This document shows, one piece after another, positions 8,563 to 17,024 of a stretch of DNA of 64,000 nucleotides. The notes under the pieces are model-generated. The model saw nothing but the letters and a program-made list of their open reading frames with translations, had not been told where the DNA came from and ran no database searches. The position numbers and the translations under genes were made by a program. This DNA is from Aliihoeflea aestuarii (GTDB taxonomy: Bacteria > Pseudomonadota > Alphaproteobacteria > Rhizobiales > Rhizobiaceae), in assembly GCF_024105665.1 (NCBI RefSeq), contig NZ_JAAAMK010000001.1, positions 62,001 through 126,000 on the forward strand, in the 5' to 3' direction. The stretch's first letter is position 1. Each line of letters begins with the position of its first letter.

Positions 8563-8589
8563 TTTATATTCCGTTGACGTAAACGTCAA
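8563..8589 (-). promoter_or_regulatory. Probable etfQO promoter overlapped by a LiuR-like palindrome
   Basis: Reading the minus strand, TTGACG and TATAAA are spaced by 15 bases upstream of etfQO. The -35 box is part of the palindrome TTGACGTAAACGTCAA at 8574-8589, whose seven-base arms are perfect around a central AA. The sequence resembles the published LiuR (MerR family) motif of branched-chain amino acid catabolism operons, and the overlap with the -35 box suggests repression. It may also affect the divergent glycosylase gene. Confidence 0.6.
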
Positions 8590-8635
8590 ATATAGAGGTG
8601 CTTGGCCATGTGGCAATGCACCGATATAGAAGGGC

Positions 8636-9493
8636 ATGGCCGACACGATCAACCTGCGCGAACTTCTGCTTTTCTACGCCGACAGCGGCGTGGACGATGC
8701 GCTGACCGACGCGCCGGTGGACAAGTTTTTGCCGGTCGAAGCCCCCGCCCGGCCCGCGACATCGCAAGCCTCGCAAGAGCCTGCGGCACGGATGGATCGC
8801 CCTTCATCCAAAACCGCCGCCCCTGCTCCGACCCCGGCAAGGCCGCAAACGACCGTCCCGGATGAAGGCCAGAGCGAGCGCGCGCGGCTGCTGGCGCGTG
8901 AAACCGGTTCATTGGACGAGCTGCGTGCATGCCTCGAACAGTTCGATGGCTGCAATCTCAAATTCACCGCGAAGAGCCTCGTCTTCGGCGACGGGAACCC
9001 CGAAGCCGACATCATGCTGGTCGGCGAGGCGCCGGGACGCGACGAGGATATCGAGGGACTTCCCTTCGTCGGGCGCTCGGGGCAGTTGCTCGACCGGATG
9101 CTGACTGCGATCGAACTCGACCGGACGCAAGCCTACATCACGAACGTCATTCCCTGGCGACCGCCCGGCAATCGGACGCCGACCCCGATCGAAACGGAAA
9201 TCTGCCGCCCGTTCATCGAGCGGCAGATCGAACTGGTGAAACCGAAGGTGTTGGTCGCGCTCGGCGGGCCGTCATCGAAAATCCTGCTCGGCACGAGCGA
9301 CGGCATCATGCGGTTGCGCGGGTCTTGGAAGGAACACGAGACGCCTGCCGGGGTCAAAATTCCAACGATGCCGCTCCTGCATCCGGCCTATCTTCTGCGC
9401 AACCCCGCGCACAAGAAGCTTGCATGGCGCGACCTTCTGGAAATCAAGGCACGGCTGCACCAGCTACGCGGCGATCTGCCGTCCACCGCGTAG
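8636..9493 (+). CDS. Family-4-like uracil-DNA glycosylase
   Basis: This 285-residue DNA repair enzyme removes uracil from DNA. After a low-complexity Pro/Ala/Thr-rich N-terminal extension (residues 30-85), the glycosylase domain shows VGEAPGRDEDIEGLPFVGRSGQ (motif A and the following loop), the ITNVIPWRPPGNRTP segment and the C-terminal motif LLHPAYLLRNP. Canonical family 4 enzymes bind an Fe-S cluster with four cysteines. Here two of those positions appear replaced: DGC lacks the first Cys of CxxC, and PWRPP stands where KCRPP is usual. It therefore resembles the cluster-less variant reported from Bradyrhizobium. Its 3' end overlaps the convergent membrane protein gene by 30 bases. Confidence 0.85.
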   Translation: MADTINLRELLLFYADSGVDDALTDAPVDKFLPVEAPARPATSQASQEPAARMDRPSSKTAAPAPTPARPQTTVPDEGQSERARLLARETGSLDELRACLEQFDGCNLKFTAKSLVFGDGNPEADIMLVGEAPGRDEDIEGLPFVGRSGQLLDRMLTAIELDRTQAYITNVIPWRPPGNRTPTPIETEICRPFIERQIELVKPKVLVALGGPSSKILLGTSDGIMRLRGSWKEHETPAGVKIPTMPLLHPAYLLRNPAHKKLAWRDLLEIKARLHQLRGDLPSTA

Positions 9494-9862
9494 CGCGCCA
9501 AACTGAAGCGTAGCGAAGCCGGCGACCGCGAGCGCCTGTGCGACGATGAACGCCGTGCCCAGAAGGTTGGGCTCGACGAGCCGCGACAGCAAAAGCGCGA
9601 AGCTCGCCACGACCCATGCTCCGTTGATGAGGACGATCTCGCGCAGCCATCCGACCGGAATGACGGGCTTGCGAGCCATCACCACCAGAAACGCCGCGAT
9701 GGGCAGAAGCGCGATGCCGGCCCAAAAGATCAGCCCCTCCGGCAAGCTCAGAAGGGTGGACAAATAGCCCGCAGCGAAGATCGTCGGCACGGCGGCGGCG
9801 ACGCCCATGGCGGCATCGGCTTGCAGGACCCTCCGAAGAAATGGCGTGTTTTCGATCGACAT
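9464..9862 (-). CDS. Four-helix integral membrane protein, unknown function
   Basis: This 132-residue protein has four hydrophobic segments (about residues 14-36, 42-62, 73-93 and 101-122) and almost no soluble part, so it is an inner-membrane protein. It is divergently transcribed from an MmyB-type regulator, with a perfect inverted repeat between the two start codons. That arrangement usually means the regulator controls this gene. No catalytic motif or recognised family is visible. Confidence 0.7.
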   Translation of the reverse strand: MSIENTPFLRRVLQADAAMGVAAAVPTIFAAGYLSTLLSLPEGLIFWAGIALLPIAAFLVVMARKPVIPVGWLREIVLINGAWVVASFALLLSRLVEPNLLGTAFIVAQALAVAGFATLQFGALRGGRQIAA

Positions 9863-9930
9863 GTTCTTTTCCTTTCGTTGACAGCTTGCTTCGATGCGTC
9901 AACGAATGCCGCAAGCCGTGCATCCGCGCG

Positions 9931-9947
9931 ATTACCTCGCAGGTAAT
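9931..9947. promoter_or_regulatory. Inverted repeat, probable operator of the adjacent XRE/MmyB regulator
   Basis: ATTACCT-CGC-AGGTAAT is a perfect seven-base inverted repeat in the 118-base gap between the divergent membrane protein and regulator genes, 34 bases before the regulator start. Size and symmetry suit a helix-turn-helix dimer. The link to this regulator is inferred from position. Confidence 0.6.
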
Positions 9948-9980
9948 GGCCGCGCATAAAGTGTGGAGCCAGATTGAGGC

Positions 9981-10790
9981 ATGCAGACACAGATTGCCGT
10001 CTCGTCGTTCAGCGACCTTTTGAAGGAATGGCGTTCCCGCCGCCGCATCAGCCAGCTCGATCTGGCGCTCGAGGCCGAGATTTCGCAGCGCCATTTGAGT
10101 TTCATGGAGAGCGGGCGGGCAAAGCCTTCGCGTGAAATGGTGCTGCGTCTTGCCGAAGGGCTCGACATGCCGCTCCGCCGTCGCAACCAGATGCTTCTCG
10201 CGGCCGGCTTCGCGCCCGGTTTCACCGAGCGCAAGCTGGACGATACCGCGCTCGCGCCTGCCATGCTGGCAGTCGAACAGGTGCTGAAGGGACATGAGCC
10301 GAACCCGGCGATTGCGGTGGACAGGCAGTGGAATCTCATTGCCGGCAATCGTGCGATCGGTCCGTTTCTCGCCGGCGTGGAAGACGCCGAACTTCTCAAA
10401 CCACCCGTGAACGTGCTGCGGCTCAGCCTCCATCCCAGGGGGCTTGCGCCGCGCATCCGCAATCTGGGCCCATGGCGCGCGCATCTGCTCGACCGTTTGC
10501 ATCGGCAGGTCGAGACATCGGGCGACGAGGGACTGGAGCGGTTGCTGGGTGAATTATCGGCTTATCCCGGGCAGCCCGGTATTTCGAAATCGAGGCCGCA
10601 TGAGGGACAGGACATCGCGGTGCCGCTTCAGATTTCTATCGACGGTGAGGTTCTGTCGTTTATCTCCACGATCACCGTCTTCGGCACGCCGCTCGACATA
10701 TCTTTATCGGAGCTGGCGATCGAATCCTTCTTTCCCGCAGATGCCGCTACACGCGCGATCCTGCAGCGGATGGTCAGGACGGCGGCGTGA
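9981..10790 (+). CDS. XRE-family transcriptional regulator with MmyB-like ligand-binding domain
   Basis: This 269-residue protein has an N-terminal Cro/C1 helix-turn-helix (about residues 9-65: LLKEWRSRRRISQLDLALEA, then SQRHLSFMESGRAKPS). A C-terminal MmyB domain with a PAS-like fold follows (about residues 95-265, including NPAIAVDRQWNLIAGNRA and a FGTPLDISLSELAIESFFP ending). Members of this group are repressors or activators of adjacent genes and may bind fatty acids. The probable target is the divergent membrane protein gene. Its stop overlaps the convergent transporter gene by 17 bases. Confidence 0.9.
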   Translation: MQTQIAVSSFSDLLKEWRSRRRISQLDLALEAEISQRHLSFMESGRAKPSREMVLRLAEGLDMPLRRRNQMLLAAGFAPGFTERKLDDTALAPAMLAVEQVLKGHEPNPAIAVDRQWNLIAGNRAIGPFLAGVEDAELLKPPVNVLRLSLHPRGLAPRIRNLGPWRAHLLDRLHRQVETSGDEGLERLLGELSAYPGQPGISKSRPHEGQDIAVPLQISIDGEVLSFISTITVFGTPLDISLSELAIESFFPADAATRAILQRMVRTAA

Positions 10791-11730
10791 CCTTGCGGGC
10801 CTTGCCGCGCTGCAGGCCGAGCCGTTGCTCGCGCCAGATGATGAACAGGCCCGCGCCGATGACGATCGTCCCGCCGACCAGCGTATAGATCGTCGGCACG
10901 TCTCCGAAGGCGAAATATCCAACCAGAATGGCAAGCATCATCGAGGTGTATTCGAACGGCGCGATCGTCGACAGCGGCGCGTGGCGATAGCTTTCCGTCA
11001 TCAAAATCTGGCCGACGCCGCCGCAGATGCCCGCACCGACGAGGCAGGCCGTCTGCATCGGCGACAGCGCGATCCAGCCGAACGGAATGGTTCCGAGCGC
11101 CGCGACGGTGGAGGTGAGCGAGAACCACAGGACGATCGTCGCCGTCCTTTCCGAATGCACGAGCCGGCGCACGAGGAGCATCGCGATTGCGGACACGGCG
11201 GCCGCGAGAAGCGCGGCCGTCACACCGAGCGCCTGGTCGCTCTCAAGCCCCGCGCCGCTGGTGAAAAGCGTCAGGTTCGGCCATGAGATGATGATGACGC
11301 CGACAAGTCCAACGATGACGGCGCTCCAGCGATAGAGCCGCACGACCTCGCCGACGAAAACCGCGGAGAACAGGACGACGAGAAGCGGCTGGGCATAGTT
11401 CAACGTAATCGCTTCGGGCAGCGGCAGACGGGTGAGCGCGAAGAAGCCGAGGCCCATCGACGTCACGCCGACCAGTCCGCGCAATATGTGGCTGACCGGC
11501 CGCGACGTGTGCAACGCGGTTCGCAATTCGCGCCGCCATGCAAGCAGGATGAAGATGGGCAAAAGGGCAAAGGCAGAGCGAAAGAACACGATCTCGCCCG
11601 CCGGGACGCGGCCTGCCGCCTTGATGAGCGAAGCCATGCCGACAAAGGCGGCGACCGAGACGACCTTGAACATGATCCCCGTCAGCGGATTTCGATCCGC
11701 GTAAAGGGCGTCCTGCTCGTCTTCGGTCAT
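10774..11730 (-). CDS. DMT-superfamily (EamA) transporter
   Basis: This 318-residue inner-membrane protein has ten predicted hydrophobic helices arranged as two EamA repeats. The first repeat contains GEIVFFRSAFALLP and ends near LNYAQPLLVVLFSAVFVGEV. The second ends with the matching PFEYTSMMLAILVGYFAFGD. This group exports or imports small metabolites such as amino acids and nucleobases, and the substrate cannot be inferred. It is monocistronic and convergent with the MmyB-type regulator. Confidence 0.88.
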   Translation of the reverse strand: MTEDEQDALYADRNPLTGIMFKVVSVAAFVGMASLIKAAGRVPAGEIVFFRSAFALLPIFILLAWRRELRTALHTSRPVSHILRGLVGVTSMGLGFFALTRLPLPEAITLNYAQPLLVVLFSAVFVGEVVRLYRWSAVIVGLVGVIIISWPNLTLFTSGAGLESDQALGVTAALLAAAVSAIAMLLVRRLVHSERTATIVLWFSLTSTVAALGTIPFGWIALSPMQTACLVGAGICGGVGQILMTESYRHAPLSTIAPFEYTSMMLAILVGYFAFGDVPTIYTLVGGTIVIGAGLFIIWREQRLGLQRGKARKVTPPS

Positions 11731-11797
11731 AGCATTCGTCGCTACGGCAAGCCGTAACCCTTCCTCCGCTCGAATCGCAATCGCTTACCGGGTTAGC

Positions 11798-14101
11798 CTA
11801 TTTCGCGGCCTGAATCGCCTGCCAGATGCGCTGTGGCGTAGCAGGCATTTCGATGTGGCCGATACCGTAGGCACGCCAGAGTGCGTCCGTCACCGCATTG
11901 AGGGCGGCGGGCGTCGAGCCGATCGTGCCCGCCTCGCCCGCACCTTTGATGCCGAGTGCATTGGTGGTGGACGGCACGTTGCGGGTTTCGAAATGGAAAT
12001 TCGGAATGTCCCCGGCGCGCGGCACGGCATAATCCATGAAGCTTGCCGTGATCAACTGGCCGTCCTCGCCATAGACGGCCTCCTCGCACAGCGCCTGGCC
12101 GACGCCCTGCACCACGCCGCCATGGACCTGGCCGGCAAGAAGCATCGGATTCACCGTCGCGCCGAAATCGTCGACGATCGTGTAGCGCGTGATCTGCGTC
12201 TCGCCGGTCGCCGGATCGATCTCCACTTCACAGACATGGGTGCCGTTCGGATAGGTCGCCTCGTCCTGAACAAACTCCCCGACCCCCTTCAAATCGGATT
12301 CGTTTTTGGCAGCGCGCGCAATGCCAGCGAAGTCGATGACGCGGTCGGTGCCGACGATCCGCGCCGTCCCGTCGGCAAGCTCGATGTCTGCGGACGACGC
12401 TTCGAGTTCGTCGGCCGCAATGCGCTTCAGCTTATCGGCGAGGTCCTCCCCGGCGCGCGCGGCCGAGACGCCGCCGAGCGGAATGGAACGCGACCCGCCG
12501 GTGCCGCCGCCCTTTTCAAGCCTGTCCGTATCGCCCTGATGCACCTTGATCTTCGACGGATCGAGATTGAGCTTGTCGGCGACGAACTGCGCATAGGCCG
12601 TGGCGTGGCCCTGCCCGTTCGACTGGGTGCCGATCGAGAGCGTGACCGTGCCGTCCTTGCCAAGTTCGAGATGGGCGGGCTCGGAGCCTGCAAAGGCGCA
12701 TGCCTCGACATAGGTGGCGATACCGACGCCGCGTATACGCCCGCGCGACTTCGCGTCTGCCGCGCGGGCCTCCAACCCGGACCAGTCGGCACGTTCGAGG
12801 GCGGCTGTCAGGTGGCCGTCGAACTCTCCGACATCGTATTTGCGGCCAGTCGGCGTCGTATAGGGGAACTGTTCGGGGCGGATGAAATTGCGGCGGCGGA
12901 TTTCCGGCGTCGACAGCCTCATGTCGCGCGCGCATTGATCGACCAGCTTTTCCAACTGGAATGCGGCTTCGGGCCTGCCGGCGCCGCGATAGGCATCGAC
13001 GGGCGTGGTGTTGGTGTAGACGCCGGTGATCTCGACATCCAGCGCGGCGATGTCGTAAACGCCCGTCGCCATGGTCGCGCCCACCCAGGGAATGAACGGC
13101 CCGACCTGCGAGCAATAGGCCCCGATATTGGCCTTGGTGTTCACGCGCAGCGCAAGAAACCGTCCGTCTGCGTCCATCGCCATTTCGGCGATCGCGACAT
13201 TGTCGCGGCCATGCGCGTCGGCAAGGAAATGTTCGGTGCGGTCGCTCGTCCACCTCACCGGCACGCCGAGACGCTTTGCCGCTTCCAGCACCAGCGCATA
13301 TTCGCGGTAGGTGAATATCTTGGTGCCGAATCCGCCGCCGACATCGGGCGTCACGACGCGAAGCTTCGCGTGATCGACCTTGAAGACCTGATCGCACAGG
13401 ATGCGGCGCATGGAATGCACGCCCTGCGAGCCGGTCGTCAGAGTAAACCGGTCCTCGGCCTCAATCCATTCGCCGATCGCCGCGCGCGGCTCCATGTAGT
13501 TGGAGACGAGCCGATTGTTGCGAAACTCGATGCGCGAGACGTGAGCGGCCTTGGCGAATGCCGCTTCCGCCTTGTCCCGATCGCCCAGCAGATAGGTGAA
13601 GGCCGTGTTGGAGCCCCGCTCGTCCCACACCAGCGCGGCGTCGTCGGCAAGGGCGGCCTCGATGCCGGCGACCGGATCTTCGGCCTCGTAGTCGATCTCG
13701 ATCAGGTCGGCGGCGTCCTGCGCCTGCGCGCGCGTCTCCGCGACGATGAACGCGACCGCGTCGCCCACATGGGACACGCGGCCGTCGCACAGGATGGGAA
13801 TGTCGCGGGAGGGCGCACGCGTTCCGTCCGGCTGCTCCTGCATCCCCACCGTCTTCAAGGCGCCGAGATGAACGAGGTCGCTGCCCGTCAGGACGAGACG
13901 GACGCCGGGCGAAGCGAGCGCATCGTCAAGCGAGCCGATCGAGAACGACCCCTTCGGTATCGGCGAGCGGACGACATAGGAATGCAGTTCGCCTTCGCGC
14001 GTGATGTCGTCTGTATAGCGTCCCGCGCCCCTGATAAAGGCGTCGTCCTCGACGCGGCGGACCGATGCGCCCATACCGAATTTCGGCGTCATGACATTCA
14101 T
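11798..14101 (-). CDS. Xanthine dehydrogenase-family molybdopterin-binding subunit (CoxL-like, form II type)
   Basis: The 767-residue large subunit of a molybdenum hydroxylase has an aldehyde oxidase a/b hammerhead domain (about residues 18-130) and then the molybdopterin-binding domain. Signature segments are VTPDVGGGFGTK, AYRGAGRPEA and, near the end, KGAGEAGTIGSTPAALNA with the catalytic Glu. AYRGAGR rather than AYRCSFR places it with form II CoxL-like proteins, so true CO oxidation is unlikely and an aldehyde or N-heterocycle is a better guess. The usual FAD (CoxM) and 2Fe-2S (CoxS) subunit genes are absent on both sides, so the complex must be completed from another locus. Confidence 0.9.
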   Translation of the reverse strand: MNVMTPKFGMGASVRRVEDDAFIRGAGRYTDDITREGELHSYVVRSPIPKGSFSIGSLDDALASPGVRLVLTGSDLVHLGALKTVGMQEQPDGTRAPSRDIPILCDGRVSHVGDAVAFIVAETRAQAQDAADLIEIDYEAEDPVAGIEAALADDAALVWDERGSNTAFTYLLGDRDKAEAAFAKAAHVSRIEFRNNRLVSNYMEPRAAIGEWIEAEDRFTLTTGSQGVHSMRRILCDQVFKVDHAKLRVVTPDVGGGFGTKIFTYREYALVLEAAKRLGVPVRWTSDRTEHFLADAHGRDNVAIAEMAMDADGRFLALRVNTKANIGAYCSQVGPFIPWVGATMATGVYDIAALDVEITGVYTNTTPVDAYRGAGRPEAAFQLEKLVDQCARDMRLSTPEIRRRNFIRPEQFPYTTPTGRKYDVGEFDGHLTAALERADWSGLEARAADAKSRGRIRGVGIATYVEACAFAGSEPAHLELGKDGTVTLSIGTQSNGQGHATAYAQFVADKLNLDPSKIKVHQGDTDRLEKGGGTGGSRSIPLGGVSAARAGEDLADKLKRIAADELEASSADIELADGTARIVGTDRVIDFAGIARAAKNESDLKGVGEFVQDEATYPNGTHVCEVEIDPATGETQITRYTIVDDFGATVNPMLLAGQVHGGVVQGVGQALCEEAVYGEDGQLITASFMDYAVPRAGDIPNFHFETRNVPSTTNALGIKGAGEAGTIGSTPAALNAVTDALWRAYGIGHIEMPATPQRIWQAIQAAK

Positions 14102-14243
14102 GGAAATATCCGGAGCTTTTTAAAGGATCGCCAATGAGCGGCGCGATGCGGCAGTGTTGTCGACGGCCGCCATCGTGTAAAGACCGGCCAGTCATTTTAA
14201 GCGGAGGGCATTGTTGGCGCTCCGCCAGATCAAGGGGCATGCC

Positions 14244-16880
14244 ATGACCATCGACACCGGCAAGGTCTATCGTCTCGAAGATTATCGCGCGAGCGACTAC
14301 CGGATCGACCGGACGACGCTTGCCTTCCGGCTCGATCCCGACCAGACGCGCGTCACGGCGACGCTCGACATCGCGCGCCGCGACGAGGCCGCGCTCGACG
14401 CGCCGCTGGTGCTCGACGGCGACGGGCTCAAGCTGATCTCGGTTTCGCTCGACGGCACGCAGCTTTCGCCCGATCGCTATCAGGCCTCGCCCGACGAACT
14501 GAAGCTTGAAGGACTACCGAAGGGCGCTTTCACCCTGACGGTCGAGACCGAACTCGCGCCGGCGGCCAATGGCGCGCTGATGGGACTTTATCTTTCGAAC
14601 GGCGTCTACTGCACCCAGTGCGAAGCCGAGGGCTTTCGCCGCATCACCTATTTTCTCGACCGGCCGGACGTCATGTCCGTCTACACCGTGCGCGTCGAGG
14701 CACTGAGGGCCGCGGCTCCGATCCTGCTGTCCAATGGTAATCCGGTCGAAAGCGGCGACCTTGGCGATGGCTGGCACTACGCCGTCTGGCATGATCCGCA
14801 TCCCAAGCCCTCTTACCTCTTCGCGCTGGTGGCCGGCGACCTGGGCCTTCTGTCGGATCGGTTCACGACACGGTCGGGGCGTGACGTCGCGCTCGGCATC
14901 TATGTCGAGCGCGGCAAGGAGGCGCGGACGCCCTATGCCATGGACGCCCTGAAACGCTCGATGATCTGGGACGAAGAGGTCTTCGGGTGCGAATATGATC
15001 TCGACGTTTTCAACATCGTCGCCGTGTCCGATTTCAACATGGGCGCGATGGAGAACAAGGGTCTCAACATCTTCAACGACAAATATGTCCTGGCCGACGA
15101 GGAAACCGCGACAGATGCCGATTTCTCCAACATCGAGGCAATCATCGCGCATGAATATTTTCATAATTGGACAGGCAACAGAATCACTTGCCGCGACTGG
15201 TTCCAGCTTTGCCTGAAGGAAGGGCTGACCGTTTTTCGCGACCATGAATTCTCGGCCGACATGCGCTCGCGCCCGGTCAAGCGCATCGCGGAAGTGCGCA
15301 TCTTGAAGGCGTTGCAGTTTCCCGAGGACCAAGGCCCCCTCGCCCATCCGGTGCGGCCGCGCCGCTATCGCGAGATCAACAATTTCTACACGGCGACGGT
15401 CTATGAAAAGGGTTCGGAAGTCGTGCGCATGATCCGCACGATCCTCGGTGCGGATGTTTTCCGAAAGGGAATGGACCTTTATTTCGAGCGCCATGACGGC
15501 GACGCCGCCACGATCGAGGATTTCCTAAAGGTGTTCGAGGACGTGTCCGGGCGCGACCTGTCGCAGTTCGCGCTCTGGTATCATCAGGCCGGCACGCCGC
15601 ATGTGAGCGTCTCGGCCGCCTTCGACGAGGCGCGCGGGGAACTGACGCTCGACATCGAGCAATCCGTGCCGCCGACACCTTTGGAAAGTCGCAAGCGGGT
15701 GATGTATATTCCGATCGCCTTCGGGCTCGTCGGAGCGAACGGTGCCGACATCGAAGCGGCGGCGGTGGAAGGTGCAGTCGTCGAGAACGGCGTGATCCAT
15801 CTGAAGAAGCGCAAGCATAGTGTTCGCTTTTCCGGCCTGTCCGAACGGCCGGCCATTTCGCTCAATCGTGGTTTTTCCGCCCCCGTCACGCTGTCGTGCG
15901 AGCAGAGCATCGACGACCGGTTGTTCCTTGCCCGTCACGACAGCGACGAGGTCGCGCGCTGGCAGGCGCTGAATGGTCTTTTGACGGATCATTTGATCAA
16001 GGCGAGCAAGTCGCAGCAGGCGCGCAGCAATATCGCGCCCCGCCTTGCCGAGGTGCTTGGCGACATAGCCGGCGACGACACGCTGGAGCCGGCCTACCGG
16101 GCGCTGGCGCTGACCTTGCCCGGCGAGGCCGATATCGCACGCGAGATCGGCTCAGACATCGATCCGAACGCGATCCATATCGCGCGCAATGCGCTGATCG
16201 ACACCATCGCCGCTGCAAATCGCGAGTCGTTTCAAGCGCTTTACGCACGTTTCGAAGAGAGTGATTCATTTTCGCCGGATGCGGAGAGCGCCGGACGGCG
16301 TGCCTTGCGAAACGTGCTGCTCGACTATGTTTCGGCGGCGGGGGCCACCCCTGACAGGGCGGCCGACCAATATCGAAACGCCACCAACATGACCGAACGT
16401 GCAGCGGCCCTTGCCGTGCTTGCCCATCGCTTCGCCAGGACGCAAGCCGCCACCGCCGCGCTCGCCGATTTCGAGAACCGCTACGGCAACGACCCGCTGG
16501 TGCTCGACAAATGGTTTCAGATCCAGGCGACGACACCTGGAGAGGGTGCATTGTCGAGAGTGTCCGAACTGATGAACCACAAGGGCTTTTCGATCGGCAA
16601 TCCCAATCGCGTCCGCTCGCTCGTCGGCACCTTCGCAAGCGGCAACCAGACCGGCTTTCACCGCGCGGACGGAGCCGGCTATGCACTCGTCGCCGACGCG
16701 ATCCTCGATGTGGAAAAGCGCAATCCGCAGCTTGCCGCACGGCTCGCCACGGCCTTCCGGTCATGGCGTTCGCTGGAGACGGGACGTCAGGCGCTGGCGC
16801 GCAAGGAACTGGAGCGGATTGCCGCCACGCACAACCTTTCGACCGATCTCAAGGACATCGTCGAACGCACTCTCGCCTGA
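14244..16880 (+). CDS. pepN: Aminopeptidase N (M1 family)
   Basis: This 878-residue zinc metallopeptidase cleaves N-terminal residues from peptides in the cytoplasm. The N-terminal beta domain is followed by the M1 catalytic domain with the GAMEN exopeptidase motif (NFNMGAMENKGLN, near residue 265). The zinc site is HEYFHNWTGNR with the third ligand in LKEGLTVFRD. A C-terminal helical domain typical of the E. coli-type PepN follows. Start 14244 has AAGGGG upstream, while the longer frame would use TTG at 14211 with poor spacing. It is divergent from the CoxL-like gene and followed by a PleC-like kinase 144 bases later. Confidence 0.95.
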   Translation: MTIDTGKVYRLEDYRASDYRIDRTTLAFRLDPDQTRVTATLDIARRDEAALDAPLVLDGDGLKLISVSLDGTQLSPDRYQASPDELKLEGLPKGAFTLTVETELAPAANGALMGLYLSNGVYCTQCEAEGFRRITYFLDRPDVMSVYTVRVEALRAAAPILLSNGNPVESGDLGDGWHYAVWHDPHPKPSYLFALVAGDLGLLSDRFTTRSGRDVALGIYVERGKEARTPYAMDALKRSMIWDEEVFGCEYDLDVFNIVAVSDFNMGAMENKGLNIFNDKYVLADEETATDADFSNIEAIIAHEYFHNWTGNRITCRDWFQLCLKEGLTVFRDHEFSADMRSRPVKRIAEVRILKALQFPEDQGPLAHPVRPRRYREINNFYTATVYEKGSEVVRMIRTILGADVFRKGMDLYFERHDGDAATIEDFLKVFEDVSGRDLSQFALWYHQAGTPHVSVSAAFDEARGELTLDIEQSVPPTPLESRKRVMYIPIAFGLVGANGADIEAAAVEGAVVENGVIHLKKRKHSVRFSGLSERPAISLNRGFSAPVTLSCEQSIDDRLFLARHDSDEVARWQALNGLLTDHLIKASKSQQARSNIAPRLAEVLGDIAGDDTLEPAYRALALTLPGEADIAREIGSDIDPNAIHIARNALIDTIAAANRESFQALYARFEESDSFSPDAESAGRRALRNVLLDYVSAAGATPDRAADQYRNATNMTERAAALAVLAHRFARTQAATAALADFENRYGNDPLVLDKWFQIQATTPGEGALSRVSELMNHKGFSIGNPNRVRSLVGTFASGNQTGFHRADGAGYALVADAILDVEKRNPQLAARLATAFRSWRSLETGRQALARKELERIAATHNLSTDLKDIVERTLA

Positions 16881-17024
16881 TTGTCGCCATCGACGCGTCA
16901 ATAATTTATCAAGATTCGGCCTCACGCTCTAGACAGCGCGAATCAGCTCTGATTCCTTATAGACGATTCGGGAGTGCGGCGTTGCCGGATCGATTCGTCA
17001 AGTCGAAGGTTTGGAGAGCCATTC

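Noticed and set aside
11855-14137. 760-residue open frame antisense to the CoxL-like gene
   Set aside because: It has the same GC-skewed shadow composition, no domain is visible, and it covers a clear molybdenum hydroxylase on the opposite strand.
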